Shown here: positions 36,332 to 48,022 of the stretch, piece after piece
Numbering within the stretch: position 1 is the stretch's first letter
Layout: the number at the start of each line of letters is the position of its first letter
Assembly (NCBI RefSeq): GCF_041260155.1
Contig: NC_091930.1
Span: 49,949,411-50,013,410, forward strand
DNA length: 64,000 nt
From: Ptychodera flava
Taxonomy: Eukaryota; Hemichordata; Enteropneusta; Ptychoderidae
Direction of reading: 5' to 3'
Program-made: the position numbers and the translations under genes
Notes under the pieces: model-generated
What the model was told of the DNA's origin: nothing
The model's input: the letters and a program-made list of their open reading frames with translations, nothing else
Databases searched by the model: none

Positions 36332-38025
36332 TTAACCTCGTAAAAGCTAAGCAATAATGTCTTGTTCAAATGAAAACTTCACACCTTCCTCGAAAACCTT
36401 AAACAATCCTTGCGAATGGATGCGTGATAAATAATTTATTCCTGTTGCCTTTCAAGTTCACCTGACTTAAAGGTTATGACCTTGGAGTCCCCCCATAATT
36501 TGAGCTCGCGCCAACTGACACGTTCGAGGTATCTTTTAAAAATGTTCTCGAACTAATCTGGGTGCAAACGTATGCAGGGTGTTCCTTAAAGTGGTAACTT
36601 CCAGGGGTATTTTTAGACATTTCGGCAAACAACTAATTTGCTCAACGCGGCAAAACAATTACGGTACGGTTGGATAGGAAGTGGCTGGCTGTCTGACGTT
36701 GGTGGCGCGGTGTGTTACCATATTCGAATAAAGTCATTGTTCTAATTGTTTTGGGCGTTTTTTCCGCAAAAAAAACACGTAAACATACGTATTCACCATT
36801 TTACACAAAAGACAAAATATATCAAAAATGGATTGCAGCCCGCAAAATAGTGCATCCGCCCGGAGTTGAGTTTTTATTGGCATATTTATTTCACTGTTGT
36901 CAGCCCGTTGGCTAATAATGCCCATCCGCGGACTCCAAACTTGAAGTTTTAATTTTTAAAAAGTGCATGGTAAATTGGGCTGGGGGTAATAGCGTTTGAC
37001 CTCACCCCACCCCCGGTCGCTAAACAGAACTTTTTTGAAGTGCTAAAATCCGACCACTTTTCAATATCAACAAACGAACGTTACCAACGCTCGGGAAACT
37101 ATACAATGGACACAATTGCACGATGGCGAAAGAGTACCGGTAGCCTCTGCCTTGGGCTGGCGTGGTACATGCCAAACTGAATTATCAAAATGTGCGACTT
37201 TGAGCAAAGTTATCGAATACAGTCAAGCCGTCTCTCTATGTAGGCGCGTCTACTTGACGAGTTTTAATTACGTCCCTTAAAGTTGCAACACTTTTTGTCA
37301 GTCCCACGCGGCGTCAGTTCCGGACATTTCATCATCAGAATTTTAAAGTTTGCTACATTCCCTCGGCCAATTGAGACAAAATCTTCGATAGAAAAGGCTA
37401 TTTTTCATGCCTGGCGCTACAAGTTGCATCTTGGGTCAACCCCATCCATCGTACCACCTTTGCAATCTGTTGAAAACAGTGCTTATTTTTTTCAATTTGG
37501 TGGGAACTCAATTTTAAGTAGCACAATGTCTGCGTAAACAAAAGTGGCGCGAATTATTTGGATAAATATAACAAGTTTTGCAATTAATTGTTACATTGTA
37601 GCAAACCTATGTAATTAAATGTGCGCACAGTTAATGTACTTTTGATAGAACACGCATACTTTAACACTGAAAGAAAAAAAAATATTTGAAAATTAAAACA
37701 CAAAACACCACATTTTCATGTTTTCTTTTCCTTAGGCATAGACACTCGAACATTTTTGTTTAGAGTGTCTAGTGCTTTAAGTACATAACAGACAGTCACG
37801 ATGAAACGAATGGACGCAATTAGACCCCCATCTGGTGAGAGGGGTACCCAATTTTGTTATAAATTTTTCGGAATGAGTAACAACCTACTGAAAACGGGCT
37901 TGAGACCAATTATCTTTTGATGACCTTTCAATGAAAAACATAAAAGTGTCTTTATTCCTTTTTACATTTGAAAAAGAGATCAAAGGAAAACCGTTGGACG
38001 CGTTTTGCCACGGATTAAATTGTGT

Positions 38026-38026
<1 letters not shown>

Positions 38027-38109
<83 letters not shown>
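38027..38109. repeat. (AT)n microsatellite
   Basis: About 80 bases of AT. It corresponds to the AT/GT tract at 29358-29497 in the other copy of the duplication. Confidence 0.97.
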
Positions 38110-38499
38110 GGGTTACTGGATAAACGATATTACAATTCCATCTCTACAACATTGTATGGTAAGCCCCTGAACTCTCTTATCAGTAGACAAGTCTCCTGAC
38201 TAATGAGTCTATATATATTAACATATGTAGAATTTACTAATCGATTGATATTAATAAATAGTAAAAAACGTTACTCTTTATTTATCAAGAGAAAAAGTTA
38301 CCTCGTACACATTAAACGCTTTTTTGTTTATGTTTTTAATTTAATGAAAAAAAAAACGGGTCACTGTCGAAGAATAATAAGAATATGTGGTCAATAATAC
38401 ACTGTTACATTATTTCTTTTGTCGAAATGAATGCCTACATAAGTGTTATCATATTTAAATATCACATTTCATGACATTTAATGTTAACTCTGACTTTAG

Positions 38500-38592
38500 G
38501 CAAAGCCGGTAAGATTGCAGTTGATGTCGGCAAGTCAAGGAAATCCGACAGAAAGGATAAAACAGAAAAAGAAGAGGCTGAAGTCAATAAAG
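38500..38592 (+). CDS. GT-B/TRADD-N gene, linker exon A3
   Basis: A 93-base phase 1-1 exon follows CTCTGACTTTAG and ends at AATAAAG|GTATTT. It encodes (G)KAGKIAVDVGKSRKSDRKD then KTEKEEAEVNK, and is the paralogue of A2. The deletion of one codon relative to A2 keeps the frame, as expected under coding constraint. Confidence 0.75.
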
Positions 38593-38944
38593 GTATTTCT
38601 GCACAGCGCAGTAAAAGCAATGTTCTATTTCTGAAATGTCCATAGTTGTTGATTCTTGTTTGTAGCATAAGAAGAGAAGAAAAGGTAACAGTAAAATCCA
38701 GCTAATATCGCAGTTTTACTTGATTGATAACTGTAATGTATGAGGGCGAACGAAAATATCATTTCGTGTTGTAATAAATCTTACAAAGGAATAAAAAACT
38801 GCACTTATACTGATAAGAATATTGAGGCCAATTTTTCGTTATCTTTCATATTCAGCTGCTTAAGGTCGATTTAAACTGTAAGATGAATGCATACATGTAA
38901 AACGCAAATATTCTATGACGTAATCACACTGGTTTATTCAGTAG

Positions 38945-39025
38945 CTGAGCAACCAGGTAGCGATGGAGACATGGCCGAGAGTACCAGTGATAAGAATTTA
39001 AGTAGTGGAAGAATACGACGGAAAG
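38945..39025 (+). CDS. GT-B/TRADD-N gene, linker exon C3
   Basis: An 81-base phase 1-1 exon follows TTATTCAGTAG and ends at CGGAAAG|GTAAGT. It encodes (A)EQPGSDGDMAESTSDKNLS then SGRIRRK. It differs from C2 essentially by Cys to Ser. With A3 it forms the last A-C pair before the TRADD-N-like exon. Confidence 0.75.
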
Positions 39026-39477
39026 GTAAGTAGATTGATAGATACATAATTTTGTTTGGTGGTGACACTTTGAAACCAGATCAGAGCATTTGTTGAACAG
39101 CGTTGATTTATCAGCATTGGTTATTTATCGAGTATAATGGTACGTCGCATACATATAAATGATTATAGTAAAGATCTAGAAAAAGTCAGTTTGAAGATTA
39201 CGAGACGCATGAAACTTAAGAAACATGTATTATTACTTTGAAATTGAAGTAATTTATATTAATACAGATACATTTAACCATTTATCACCATGCCTTTTGG
39301 TATCAAGTATTAATTTAAATTAAAATTTCCCATGAGGATATCTATTTCACACATTGCTGACTACTTGGAATGTAGGATCGACGGTGTGAGAAAAATCGAT
39401 ACCACACTCTCAAAAACCGTCCAAGTATGTACTCCACGAGCTCTAGTTGGATCATAAACAGCCTTTTTCCATATTAT

Positions 39478-40289
39478 TATATACCTATGCCCTGTATTGT
39501 ATCTGTACTGAGTTCAGTGACATGATTTATCATGTTGATTTGCATGTCAATAAAGTGATACGCCTTGTTGATTTGCATATGAAAGGAATGATCAGCGCGT
39601 CTTTCTTTCATTCAATTGAATATTTGCATATGAAAAAGTGATACGACCTGTTGATTTACATAACACAGCCTGATACGGCCTGTGATTTGCATACTGGACT
39701 ACTTGGAAGGGTGGCGCCCTAATCAAAACAAACCATGGTGCCCGTCTATGATTTTGACTTTTACGATATCATGTCCGATCTCCAAAAGTGGCAGGGTTTT
39801 GAAGCATAGGGAAATGCGGGGTAACTAATAAAACATCATGTATTCATGGTAAATGCGTTCTGGAAAATAATACCAAAAACAACACTTGAATGTACCGTAC
39901 GGATTCGGTAGATATCCTACATGTTTGATGACAGAGTTCAAGCATTTCTCTGCTCAACCGTAAAATAATTGTCAATGAGCCAGCCGATAGATTACGTCAG
40001 ACGCTAGTATATCAATCCGCCGTAGCAAGATGACGCAAACAAATCTAGTCCATCAAGAAAAACCACAGTGAAATGTATCATATTTTAATATACGAGATTT
40101 ATTCATTCAATAACGTGGGCATAGGTATATGATAAAGAGGTTATCCCTCGATATCACCTCTTGGTAGGGTCGTATTGCTGCTCGTGCGGTTGTTGGCCGC
40201 ATCACACTCGTCTTCGACTCGTGTGATGCGGCCCACAACCGCACTCGCAGCAATACGACCCACGAAGAGGTGATATCGAGGGATAACCT
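39478..40289. mobile_element. 812 bp hairpin-ended transposon, 8 bp TSD CATATTAT
   Basis: CATATTAT at 39470-39477 and 40290-40297 flanks the insert. The paralogous site near 31943 (TTCCATATTATCCAATGG) has one copy and no insert. The left end is TATATACCTATGCCC. The inner inverted copy GGGCATAGGTATATGATAAA (40117-40136) is followed by a hairpin (40137-40289) with arms AGGTTATCCCTCGATATCAC and GTGATATCGAGGGATAACCT. The long hairpin loop region contains a second nested palindrome (TGCGGTTGTTGG...). No transposase is present. Confidence 0.85.
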
Positions 40290-40582
40290 CATATTATCCA
40301 ATGGCACGATGAGTAATACACGGACGACTAAGCAGGTCAAGTAAGCAGGTCAGAGTACAGGGAGGGGGCGCAGATGATGACGTTGTCGTGATTTTAAATA
40401 ACGTTGTACGTTGTTTTGTGACCCCGTGATGGTGACAGACTCACACAAAACCGAGAATTTTCCAAATAATAGGTGAACATAGGCACCTTGGGAAATTTTG
40501 TAATTTTTGTTTTCTCTGTTGGACATCAGTCCGTATTAGATGTTGAAGTATCGGCATGCGAACACGTCTCAGAGATCGAGTT

Positions 40583-42187
40583 TAAGTTAGTACGCTACCA
40601 TTCTATGTAGGAGAGCGCCCTCTTTTGTCCAGAAGATGTACATGTTCCTTTTAGACTACCTAACCTGGTGAGCGTAAATAATAGGTCAAAATGGCAAAAA
40701 ATCATGCTAGTGACCTTATAATATTTCTTTCAGAAGTTTTATGAATCAAAACAACCGAAATTAGTTTTTTGCACTGAACAAATCGACAGTTATTTTATTT
40801 TGAAAGATCAGTAGAGAATAATTAACAATTGTAGCTCTGACATAATATCAGTAAGCTAGAGGGTCAAATCTCAGGTCTAACAAAATTCACCTTTTTTCGT
40901 CACTTTTTGCTTTTTAGTAAGAAAATTTGCGTGGTGACCCAAACTTTTTTTGCTTCTAAATCACAGAGCACTGATCTGTTTGATAGATATTGCTGTAATT
41001 TTTAAAATTTTGAAATTATTTTGTGCATTTACATGAAGTTTATATTTTAAAAAAAGACTAATTTTACAGTTAAATGATAAAGTTAGGGTCTAATATATAA
41101 TTTTCAAGACAAGACATCACAAATTTTAGTTGATTGTCCTAGCTCAGCTGTCCTGGCGATGCAAAAATGTGGTATGCACACTGGGTTCTGTTAATCGTTT
41201 GCGATAAAATAAAGATTCTGCTGGTAAGTGCAAATTTCGCAAAATGGGAGATTTAGTGGTTTTCTGTCAATTTTGGCATGTGTTTTTTCAACTGTTACAA
41301 TTTTGCATGGGTACCCCATATTTTGTTCATATCTTTGCAATGTACACATAAAGATTATTTCAGAAAAGTCAACTTCAAGAATGTCCCAACATTTTTTGGA
41401 ATGGTAGCGTACCTCCTTAAGGTAAAGTGCGACGAATTCGGACGCCCACGCGCTTTAGAACGTTTGTGCCCAGATTTCACTCCAGCTGCCGAAATGGGTT
41501 ATTTTGTAGCGCATGTATTTAACATCACCTGTCATTGTTGAAATTGCGCTTTTACCTAATTTTCTGACCCAGTCTCTTAGAATACATATGACCTTAACCT
41601 TGTCATATTTTGACCCCCTAGGAAGCTGGTTTTTATTCAATATGAGCGCAAAATTAACATTTCTCTCCCATTTACATGGCGCATATTACCCATTCACCTG
41701 GAGATATTGTAAAAAGTAGCGTGGTGACACCCTTTTATTAAAGGTGTAAACTAAATGGTATTTTGTCCGGATTTTATTCGCCAAGTTTGGTCAAAATGAC
41801 ACCATTCAAGCGACAGGAAGAAAGTTCGAAATTATGTAGTGATATAATTTCGATATCGTCATTTTGTAATCGATACTTATGTTAAAATTTCTTTACAAAC
41901 ATCATGAAAAACTATACATTCGATAGATATGGATCTTAATCCTTGGTATTTATTAAAATTAACTCATTTGCTAAGCGTTTTATAATTGCTTTCTTTAGTT
42001 TAAGTGAATTATATCATTTTTATTCATTTCTAACGACGCCATTTTAACGTCCGTTTCCATGGAAACGAGCGTGGTGACCCCCATTTTTTATTTCATTTTG
42101 CACTTGCACAACTTCAAGAATATTTGTGCAAAGTTTCAAGAAAATGACACCACAACCTAATTTTGACATTATTCGTAGTGCTTCAAC
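40583..42187. mobile_element. TTAA-flanked insertion, about 1.6 kb
   Basis: Copy 1 reads straight through GAGTTTAAGTGACTCGAAAT, whereas here the sequence leaves at TTTAAGTTAGTACGCTACC (40582) and returns at CAACTTAAGTGACACGAAAT (42187). An inner inverted pair (TAGTACGCTACCATTC at 40588 and GAATGGTAGCGTACCTCCTTAA at 41398-41419) suggests that a ~0.84 kb TTAA element is one component. The rest (41420-42187), with three GCGTGGTGAC stretches, may be a second related element. Confidence 0.6.
40611..40626 (-). promoter_or_regulatory. CTCF-like motif, minus orientation
   Basis: The complement reads AAAAGAGGGCGCTCTC, the same core as at 17.5 and 17.84 kb but facing the other way. A weaker relative (TATAGAGGGCGATAG) is at about 25176-25190 on the minus strand. 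Confidence 0.28.
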
Positions 42188-42255
42188 TTAAGTGACACGA
42201 AATACTGGTGGACTAAATGCGATAGCCACAATATAGCTACTTCGATATATCATTA

Positions 42256-42328
<73 letters not shown>

Positions 42329-42355
42329 TATATATATCTATATATATAAATATAT

Positions 42356-42435
<80 letters not shown>
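42256..42435. repeat. long (AT)n tract
   Basis: About 180 bases of AT with a few interruptions, the longest AT microsatellite in the window. Confidence 0.97.
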
Positions 42436-42438
<3 letters not shown>

Positions 42439-44245
42439 CTCTAGATAACTCTTACCTTGACTTATTGAACTAAGGGCAATGTCATTATTATATATTTATG
42501 TATAACAAAGTCTACAGATATTGTCATGGGAAATTACAGCCCTCGATGCCGAAAGTAGAGCGTTATAAATAATAACACAAAGTATTTCGGGTACAAAGTA
42601 ATATTGCCTGTTACTTACATTTTTGTTTTTCTCACACATTTTGCGGAACGATTGCATTTGCGTGTCTCGAAGGTGTTATCAGTGAGGCAGGTGGAACTTT
42701 TTGTTGACTCCTGTAGAGGCTCCGGTCTTGTAAATGACACACCTCTGGCTTGATAGTCACCTTTTACGGGCACAAAGACTTGTCCCTGTGCACACTCTGA
42801 CTTTCAAAATGTCACGAGATACGTAATATTATTTATTGAATTTCAACACTGCCTAAAATCATTTCACCCTAAATAATACAGTTTTCTATGCATGGATGTC
42901 TGTGGGGGAAACTTGAAAATTCTGTTCCAAGACAATCTAGTTATATCTAGTTACATATCTGCATTTAGACATTTTTTTCATTTTTGATATAAATGTATTT
43001 GAGAAGATAAGGGTCGTTAGAAGTGCAAATGATAGAGGCAAAATAAGAAGGTGTGATTGTAGAGGGTAAACATGAACGCTACTGGGATAAATCGAGGAAG
43101 TTCTGGTAAGGTCATGGCAAATTTTAAGCTTAAAACTTTAGCAGGGGGAAGTTCATATTTGTCAAAATATAAAATAGGTTGATGGTCACATTTCAAATAG
43201 GGCTATAGAGGTCACATTTTATATAATGAAACCCCTGAATTCTACTCCGACCCTCCCTCCCTGCAATTACACGTTTCCGATGAAACTGTTCTTTGACAGT
43301 TGCAATGTAGTTGAGTGGTCCTGGTGTGTTAATCGACAATGAACTCGGCTGGTCACTTAATCCAGTTCCATCCACCCCCTCTTTATGTTTCTGAAGACCA
43401 ATGATAGTGCCCCGTTGGACTAATATAATCAATATTGTGACCATACTCCACCGATTGGGCCTCGCATAGTTGACAGGTACACCGTCCTTGGATTGGTTAA
43501 TGCGTTGTGAATACCTAGGTCGTCCGGTCAGAGCACGCGCTTGCATCGAACGCGTTCTGTTGTGGTTTCATAGTGATTGAGTTTTAGCAGTATCATAAGT
43601 CGAAAAGTTTAAAACAATTTAGTTTGTTTCCTTTTCCATGGAAAAAAATCAAGTCTTTTAGCAATAACCGGAATTGCCAAATATGTATAAAACCAAAAGG
43701 AGTTCAAAAGATTATTCTTTTTATCACGTATGCTTTAGGAAAACAAGGAAAAATGTAATCCACGAAACATAATATTTAACGCGTTCTACTTCAACTAATG
43801 TACTGTCTGTAAGGCTTCACGAAAAATCAAGTTCATGAATTCACAAATTTGCCACGCCAGTATATAATTAGCTTTGGGGTCTTCAAAATATTCCATTACG
43901 AATTGGCAATATATGGTGAGCCCGGAGACTGAAAGCCACACCTGTAAATCTTATTTACCGCGCAGCTAAATCTACGGTTGCAAATGACGAGGACGGTTAT
44001 GGTGATGTATATTCTTATAATCCGCATACTATACAAAGTAAAATCGGTGAATTTACTTGCATGTAGCTTGTCTCAATGACACATTTGCTGAGCATTGGCC
44101 ATCAGTAAATAACCTGACATATAACTTGCTTGATTAATCAGTTCTTACTTTGCCATTAAACAGAATATTTACTGCCTAGAACCACGTTTAAACTAGCACA
44201 GCAAAATGTATGTGTGCTCTTATAAAAGCTTATTGGTCACTTCAG
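42436..44245. other. intron or intergenic, no feature recognised
   Basis: A 117-codon minus-strand open frame at 43193-43546 has no recognisable motif. Otherwise nothing here that I can assign. Confidence 0.4.
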
Positions 44246-44623
44246 GTCAAATTGAAATAAAAGTGGAACCAGACGGTATCATTCCAAAGAGAGGTAAAAG
44301 TGTGGCGGAAGTTGATGCTGCCTTCTTCTCCAACAAACAAACAAAAGAAAACGCTGTACTGGTTGGGAAACAACTAGACCAACGCCATAAACATATGGAG
44401 TTACATGATATGGGTGAAGGAAGCATTTCCTATATCATGGATTGCCAGTCATCGGAAGCCCTGGAGTCTTTGATGGATGACTATTCAAGTGGAAGTCTTC
44501 ACAGGATGGTGAAGAGTACATTCCTGTCTGAGAGTCTGCTGGATGAAATTGGAGCACTATACCTGTCATTGGGAACATCTATAGACTATGAAGAGTATCT
44601 GCTATGTCAGGAGGAATTGGAAG
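44246..44623 (+). CDS. GT-B/TRADD-N gene, TRADD-N-like domain exon
   Basis: A 378-base phase 1-1 exon lies between GGTCACTTCAG and TTGGAAG|GTATGT. It encodes (G)QIEIKVEPDGIIPKRGKSV, a linker, then GEGSISYIMDCQSSEALESL, MDDYSSGSLHRMVKSTFLSE, SLLDEIGALYLSLGTSIDYE and EYLLCQEELE. The layout is a beta strand, then Leu-x-x-Leu-x-x-Asp-Tyr-x-Ser-Gly-x-Leu, then the final (Y/D)-x-x-Y-x-x-C-x-x-E-L. This is that of the TRADD-N-like module found N-terminal to, or within, NLR-type and death-signalling proteins of invertebrates. It likely mediates homotypic or TRAF-type protein interactions. It joins the preceding C3 exon and the next exon in phase, which ties it to the GT-B exon upstream. The assignment is from motif recall. 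Confidence 0.7.
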
Positions 44624-44831
44624 GTATGTTCAAATGGCGATTATATATCATAAGTATCGGATTAAACATTAATGATGCGGATGATAGATAGGTTAAGTGC
44701 CTTTCCAACCTCTGCGAATAGGGCATTTGTGTAAAAGTTGTTTGGTAATCTGATCTTAAGATAGATGTATTGGCTCTTTTAATTTAATGCATATTTAATG
44801 TATATGTAAATGTTAAGATGATGTGCCTTAA

Positions 44832-45512
44832 GGTAGCGACATACCCTATACACACTTTCAGATTGTTACTTTTCTCAGTAATAGAAGTCCCAAACCCTAA
44901 TAAAGTATACATTTTCCAATAGCCCTGATATTTGGAAATCCGGCCGTGCACATGCAGTACACGGTCATTATTCGCATAAAAGTCACGTGACAAGGGTTGT
45001 GCTGAACTTTCCAAACTAGGTTTCCCTCCCTATAGAAACATGCTGCAAGATTTCAGTTGAAATTTATGCAATGACAAGCCTTAGCAATACCCTTCAAATT
45101 CGTGCCAGCGATTTTTCCTCCAAGTCTCCATTCAAATTATATGACTCAACAATTACAAAATCTTGAAAAGCACTGTGGTCTAACACCTTCAATAGTGTAT
45201 AACAAAAAAAGACATATAATGAAAATCCCATGACATGGATTTGAAGGATATTACCAAGGCTTGTCAATGTACACATTTCAACCGGAAATCTTGCAGCCTG
45301 TTCGCCAAAGCGAGGACAAATCGATTTTTGGAAGGTTCAGCAAAAGCTTGTCACGTGACCATTATGAAAATATTGACTGTGTATTGTGTATTGTGTATCG
45401 GATTTCCTAATATCAAGGCTTTCAGAAAGTATATAATGTTTTAGGATTTTGGACTTCTGTAACTGAGAAAAAAAATAAAAATCTGAAAGTGTCTATAGGG
45501 TATGTCGCTACC
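44832..45512. mobile_element. 681 bp foldback MITE, TTAA TSD
   Basis: TTAA at 44828-44831 and 45513-45516. The left half (GGTAGCGACATACCCTATAC, then CACTTTCAGATTGTTACTTT) is inverted in the right half (GAAAGTGTCTATAGGGTATG, then TCGCTACC) almost to the centre at about 45170. It is a full-length palindrome with no coding capacity, in the intron between the TRADD-N exon and the helical exon. Confidence 0.88.
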
Positions 45513-45516
45513 TTAA

Positions 45517-46095
45517 GGTGGTATGCGCCCTAAAAATAAAAGACTTACACGTTCACTAAAATTTTCATCAAAGACTTTTTCAATTATTCTCTTTGAAAAT
45601 CACAAATAAAAATTCGAGGTCACTGCAAATTCTGGTACTAGAGAAACAGATTACCCAAGATTTACCAATGTCTCAGAAGAAAGCTCCATTAACTTAGGAA
45701 TACCCGACTTCCCTAGAGGATCAATTTCACAGACCTGCCTTTCCTACAATGGCACTACAATGGCACCAGTTGGATTAGATAATCATAACAAGGGAACATT
45801 CACACCTTGGGGATTAAAGTCTTCTGTTTGTCACCCGAGTTGGTCAGGCGAGAACTCGGGTTCCAGGTACCATGCAAGTTAATGCAGCCTTCCCCTAATG
45901 TGAAATTCAAATGACCACTTTTCCCGTGCTAACGCTCCGGAGAAAATTAATTTTTGTATTTTCGAAAAACTAAGACGGTGAAAACTTTTTACAACAAGAG
46001 CTTTACAATGACTCCCCGCAAGTGGTAGCTCAGAAAAGAATTGAAAGCTGTTTGGTACTCCGAGTATCTGTCCTCAAGGCACATTGTACCTTAAA
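45517..46095. mobile_element. TE fragment, GGTGGTATGCGCCC family
   Basis: It starts at the right TTAA of the neighbouring MITE. Matching sequence in inverted orientation is at 49690-50060: AGAGAAACAGATTACCCAAG against CTTGGGTAATTTGTTTCTCT, and GGTGAAAACTTTTTACAAC against the corresponding complement. It is a shared, non-coding dispersed repeat. Confidence 0.7.
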
Positions 46096-46352
46096 TACAT
46101 GTGACACAGTTAAAAATATCTTAAGACCGATCTGATTAGATAACTGTTATAACTCGAAAAGATGTATCGACTTTTACTTTCGTCAGTGATTTACCCTTCC
46201 CAATTCTTCTCTGATATTCAAAAAAGTGATTATTAAATGTCAATTCCCTTGTTTGACTTTGAAGATATCAAAAGTTAATTATGACACAGCACGAATTTAG
46301 TTATATCAAAAATTTATTGTCGTTCACAATTGTAATTAACATCTGTATTCAG

Positions 46353-47008
46353 GTAACGACATCTACCATCTGCCTATTGAAGTCATCGAAGAGATGAATG
46401 AGGAAATCAAATCAGACATTCTAAGAGAACAGGTCGATGTTACAATGAGGCAACAAACAACAAGGCAGAAAGCTACAGACAGAGATATCCTAAGAGCAAT
46501 GTCGACGAACGAGAGAGAGGGAGACAAACTGAACTTAATAACTTATGAATGAATGGATCAAGATACAGACTGAATTACAACAACTGAATGCCTCTTATTC
46601 TGAATTGGTTTTTGATCGACAAGAGTTCGTCCGAAACACAGGGGCCATAATCGATGAAGTAGATATTCCTGTAGGGATAAAGCAAGAATTGATGATGGCA
46701 TTCCAGAAGTCCTGCCTTTGGTCCAGACAAGACGGCAAGCCTGATCAAAAGCTGGTGATAGAGGGCGATGTACTAATGGAGTATGTTGAGAACATCGTTC
46801 ATGACTTTGACATTCCTACCAAAGGGAAACAAGACATAATAGAGCAATTCAGGAAGTGGTACGGCAAAGTCAGGGAAGGCGACCGCCAAGGCCAGTTTGA
46901 CTGCAAAACAAGAGGATCTACAAGAGCGTATCCAGGCAATCGTTGATGACGCTGATACTCCTGATGAACAGAAAGAAGTCTATCATCAGTTGAGGCAGGT
47001 CGAAAGAG
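46353..47008 (+). CDS. GT-B/TRADD-N gene, helical-repeat exon (two frame breaks)
   Basis: After ATCTGTATTCAG the phase 1 frame reads (G)NDIYHLPIEVIEEMNEEIK, SDILREQVDVTMRQQTTRQ and DRDILRAMSTNEREG. It meets a stop at 46551. A second frame open from 46545 carries MNEWIKIQTELQQLNASYSE onward, and a third frame from about 46883 reads ATAKASLTAKQEDLQERIQA. That last frame runs to a donor at GAAAGAG|GTAGGT in phase 1. The product is helical and contains three repeats with a ~49-residue period: IIDEVDIPVGIKQELMMAFQ, IVHDFDIPTKGKQDIIEQF, IVDDADTPDEQKEVYHQLR. I do not recognise the fold. The exon ends in phase, so more exons may follow, but none is identifiable downstream. Confidence 0.65.
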
Positions 47009-47299
47009 GTAGGTAGATCCACATCAGAATGAAACGTTTGGAATGTGGGGCTATTGTACCTCCCTCTTATCCTTCAGTTGGGAAATACTGTTAACAATGT
47101 ACTATGGAGATGTATCGAAGAGAAAGTGGCAAATAAATTGATCGTTATGGGGTCGTTAATTGGCTCAGGCATGTCTGAGATATCTCATGGACGGACAGCA
47201 CGGACACACAGATTGCTGGTACCGAAACCATAAGTTCCCTGGACTTCCCCCCTGGGGACTACAAGATATGAACTGAATATGCTCACGTGTTTCGGGATA

Positions 47300-47949
47300 C
47301 ATTGCTTCAGTATATATTGCAGTTGTCTGTGAATTTGAATATTTGCCATGTTTCGCCACTTTGGGTCAAGTTGAACGAGTATATCCTGAATTAGGAAAGT
47401 TATTAAATATTCAGAATAGGAATTAGCTGCAGTAAAAACGCTTAATTACTTTCTATAGTGAGTATAATTGTAACTCCAATGTACATAGCAACTTTCGTCA
47501 ACTTTGGTCAAGCCAATCAACTATATAGACCCTAATTAAGGAAGTTCATTAAATATGCATATTAGAAATAAGCTGCGGTAAAAATCAAAATAATATGTGT
47601 ATCATAGTATCACCAATGTTCATAGCAAGTTTCGTCAAGCTAGGTCAAGGCAATCAAGATATATATACCCAATAAGCGAAGTTCATTAAATATGCAAAAT
47701 GGTAATTGGATGCACTAAAAATGTTTAATGAACTTCAATAATGTTGTATTATAGTATCCTCCATGAACATAGCAAATTTGGTCAAGTTTAGTCGAGGCAA
47801 TCAAGATATATAGCCCAAATTATGTGATGTTCATTAATATGCAAATGAGGAATGGACTGAAGTTAAAATGCTTAACGACTTTCAGTAATGTTAAATAATA
47901 GTATTTTCAAGATACATACCAAGTTTATTTTCAATTTTTATTTAGTCAA

Positions 47950-47950
<1 letters not shown>
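47300..47950. repeat. degenerate tandem repeat, ~145 bp unit
   Basis: About four or five diverged copies of a unit contain ATAGCAANTTNCGTCAA, GGCAATCAAGATATATA and GTTCATTAAATATGCAAAT, at about 47330, 47485, 47630, 47770 and 47915. Fragments of the same family recur near 48170-48200 and 59180-59350. Confidence 0.75.

Positions 47951-47951
<1 letters not shown>

Positions 47952-48020
<69 letters not shown>
47952..48020. repeat. (AT)n microsatellite
   Basis: About 68 bases of AT. Confidence 0.97.

Positions 48021-48022
<2 letters not shown>

Larger units (their letters stand above)
34950..38016. mobile_element. 3.07 kb non-autonomous DNA transposon, ~285 bp TIRs, 6 bp TSD AAATTG
   Basis: The left end AATCCGTGGCAAAACGCGTC (34950) and the complement of the right end (GACGCGTTTTGCCACGGATT, ending 38016) are identical. 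Similarity continues for about 285 bases inward, to TAGACACTCGAAGCAAAGAT near 35190-35237 and its inverted counterpart near 37733. AAATTG flanks both sides (34944-34949, 38017-38022). The interior includes a direct repeat (about 35550-35700 and 36711-36860, both with GCAGYCCGCAAAATAGYGCA) and a nested TTAA palindrome (35991-36331). No transposase is visible. It lies between AT microsatellites and between the two copies of the segmental duplication. Confidence 0.88.
38110..42250. repeat. segmental duplication, copy 2
   Basis: Collinear with 29498-32235, interrupted by the insertions at 39478-40289 and about 40583-42187. The last shared stretch (TTAAGTGACACGAAATACT, 42187) resumes exactly where copy 1 reads TTTAAGTGACTCGAAATACC (32227). 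Confidence 0.88.

Noticed and set aside
43193-43546. 117-codon minus-strand open frame
   Set aside because: No motif, no splice context and no homologous stretch; cannot be supported as a gene.
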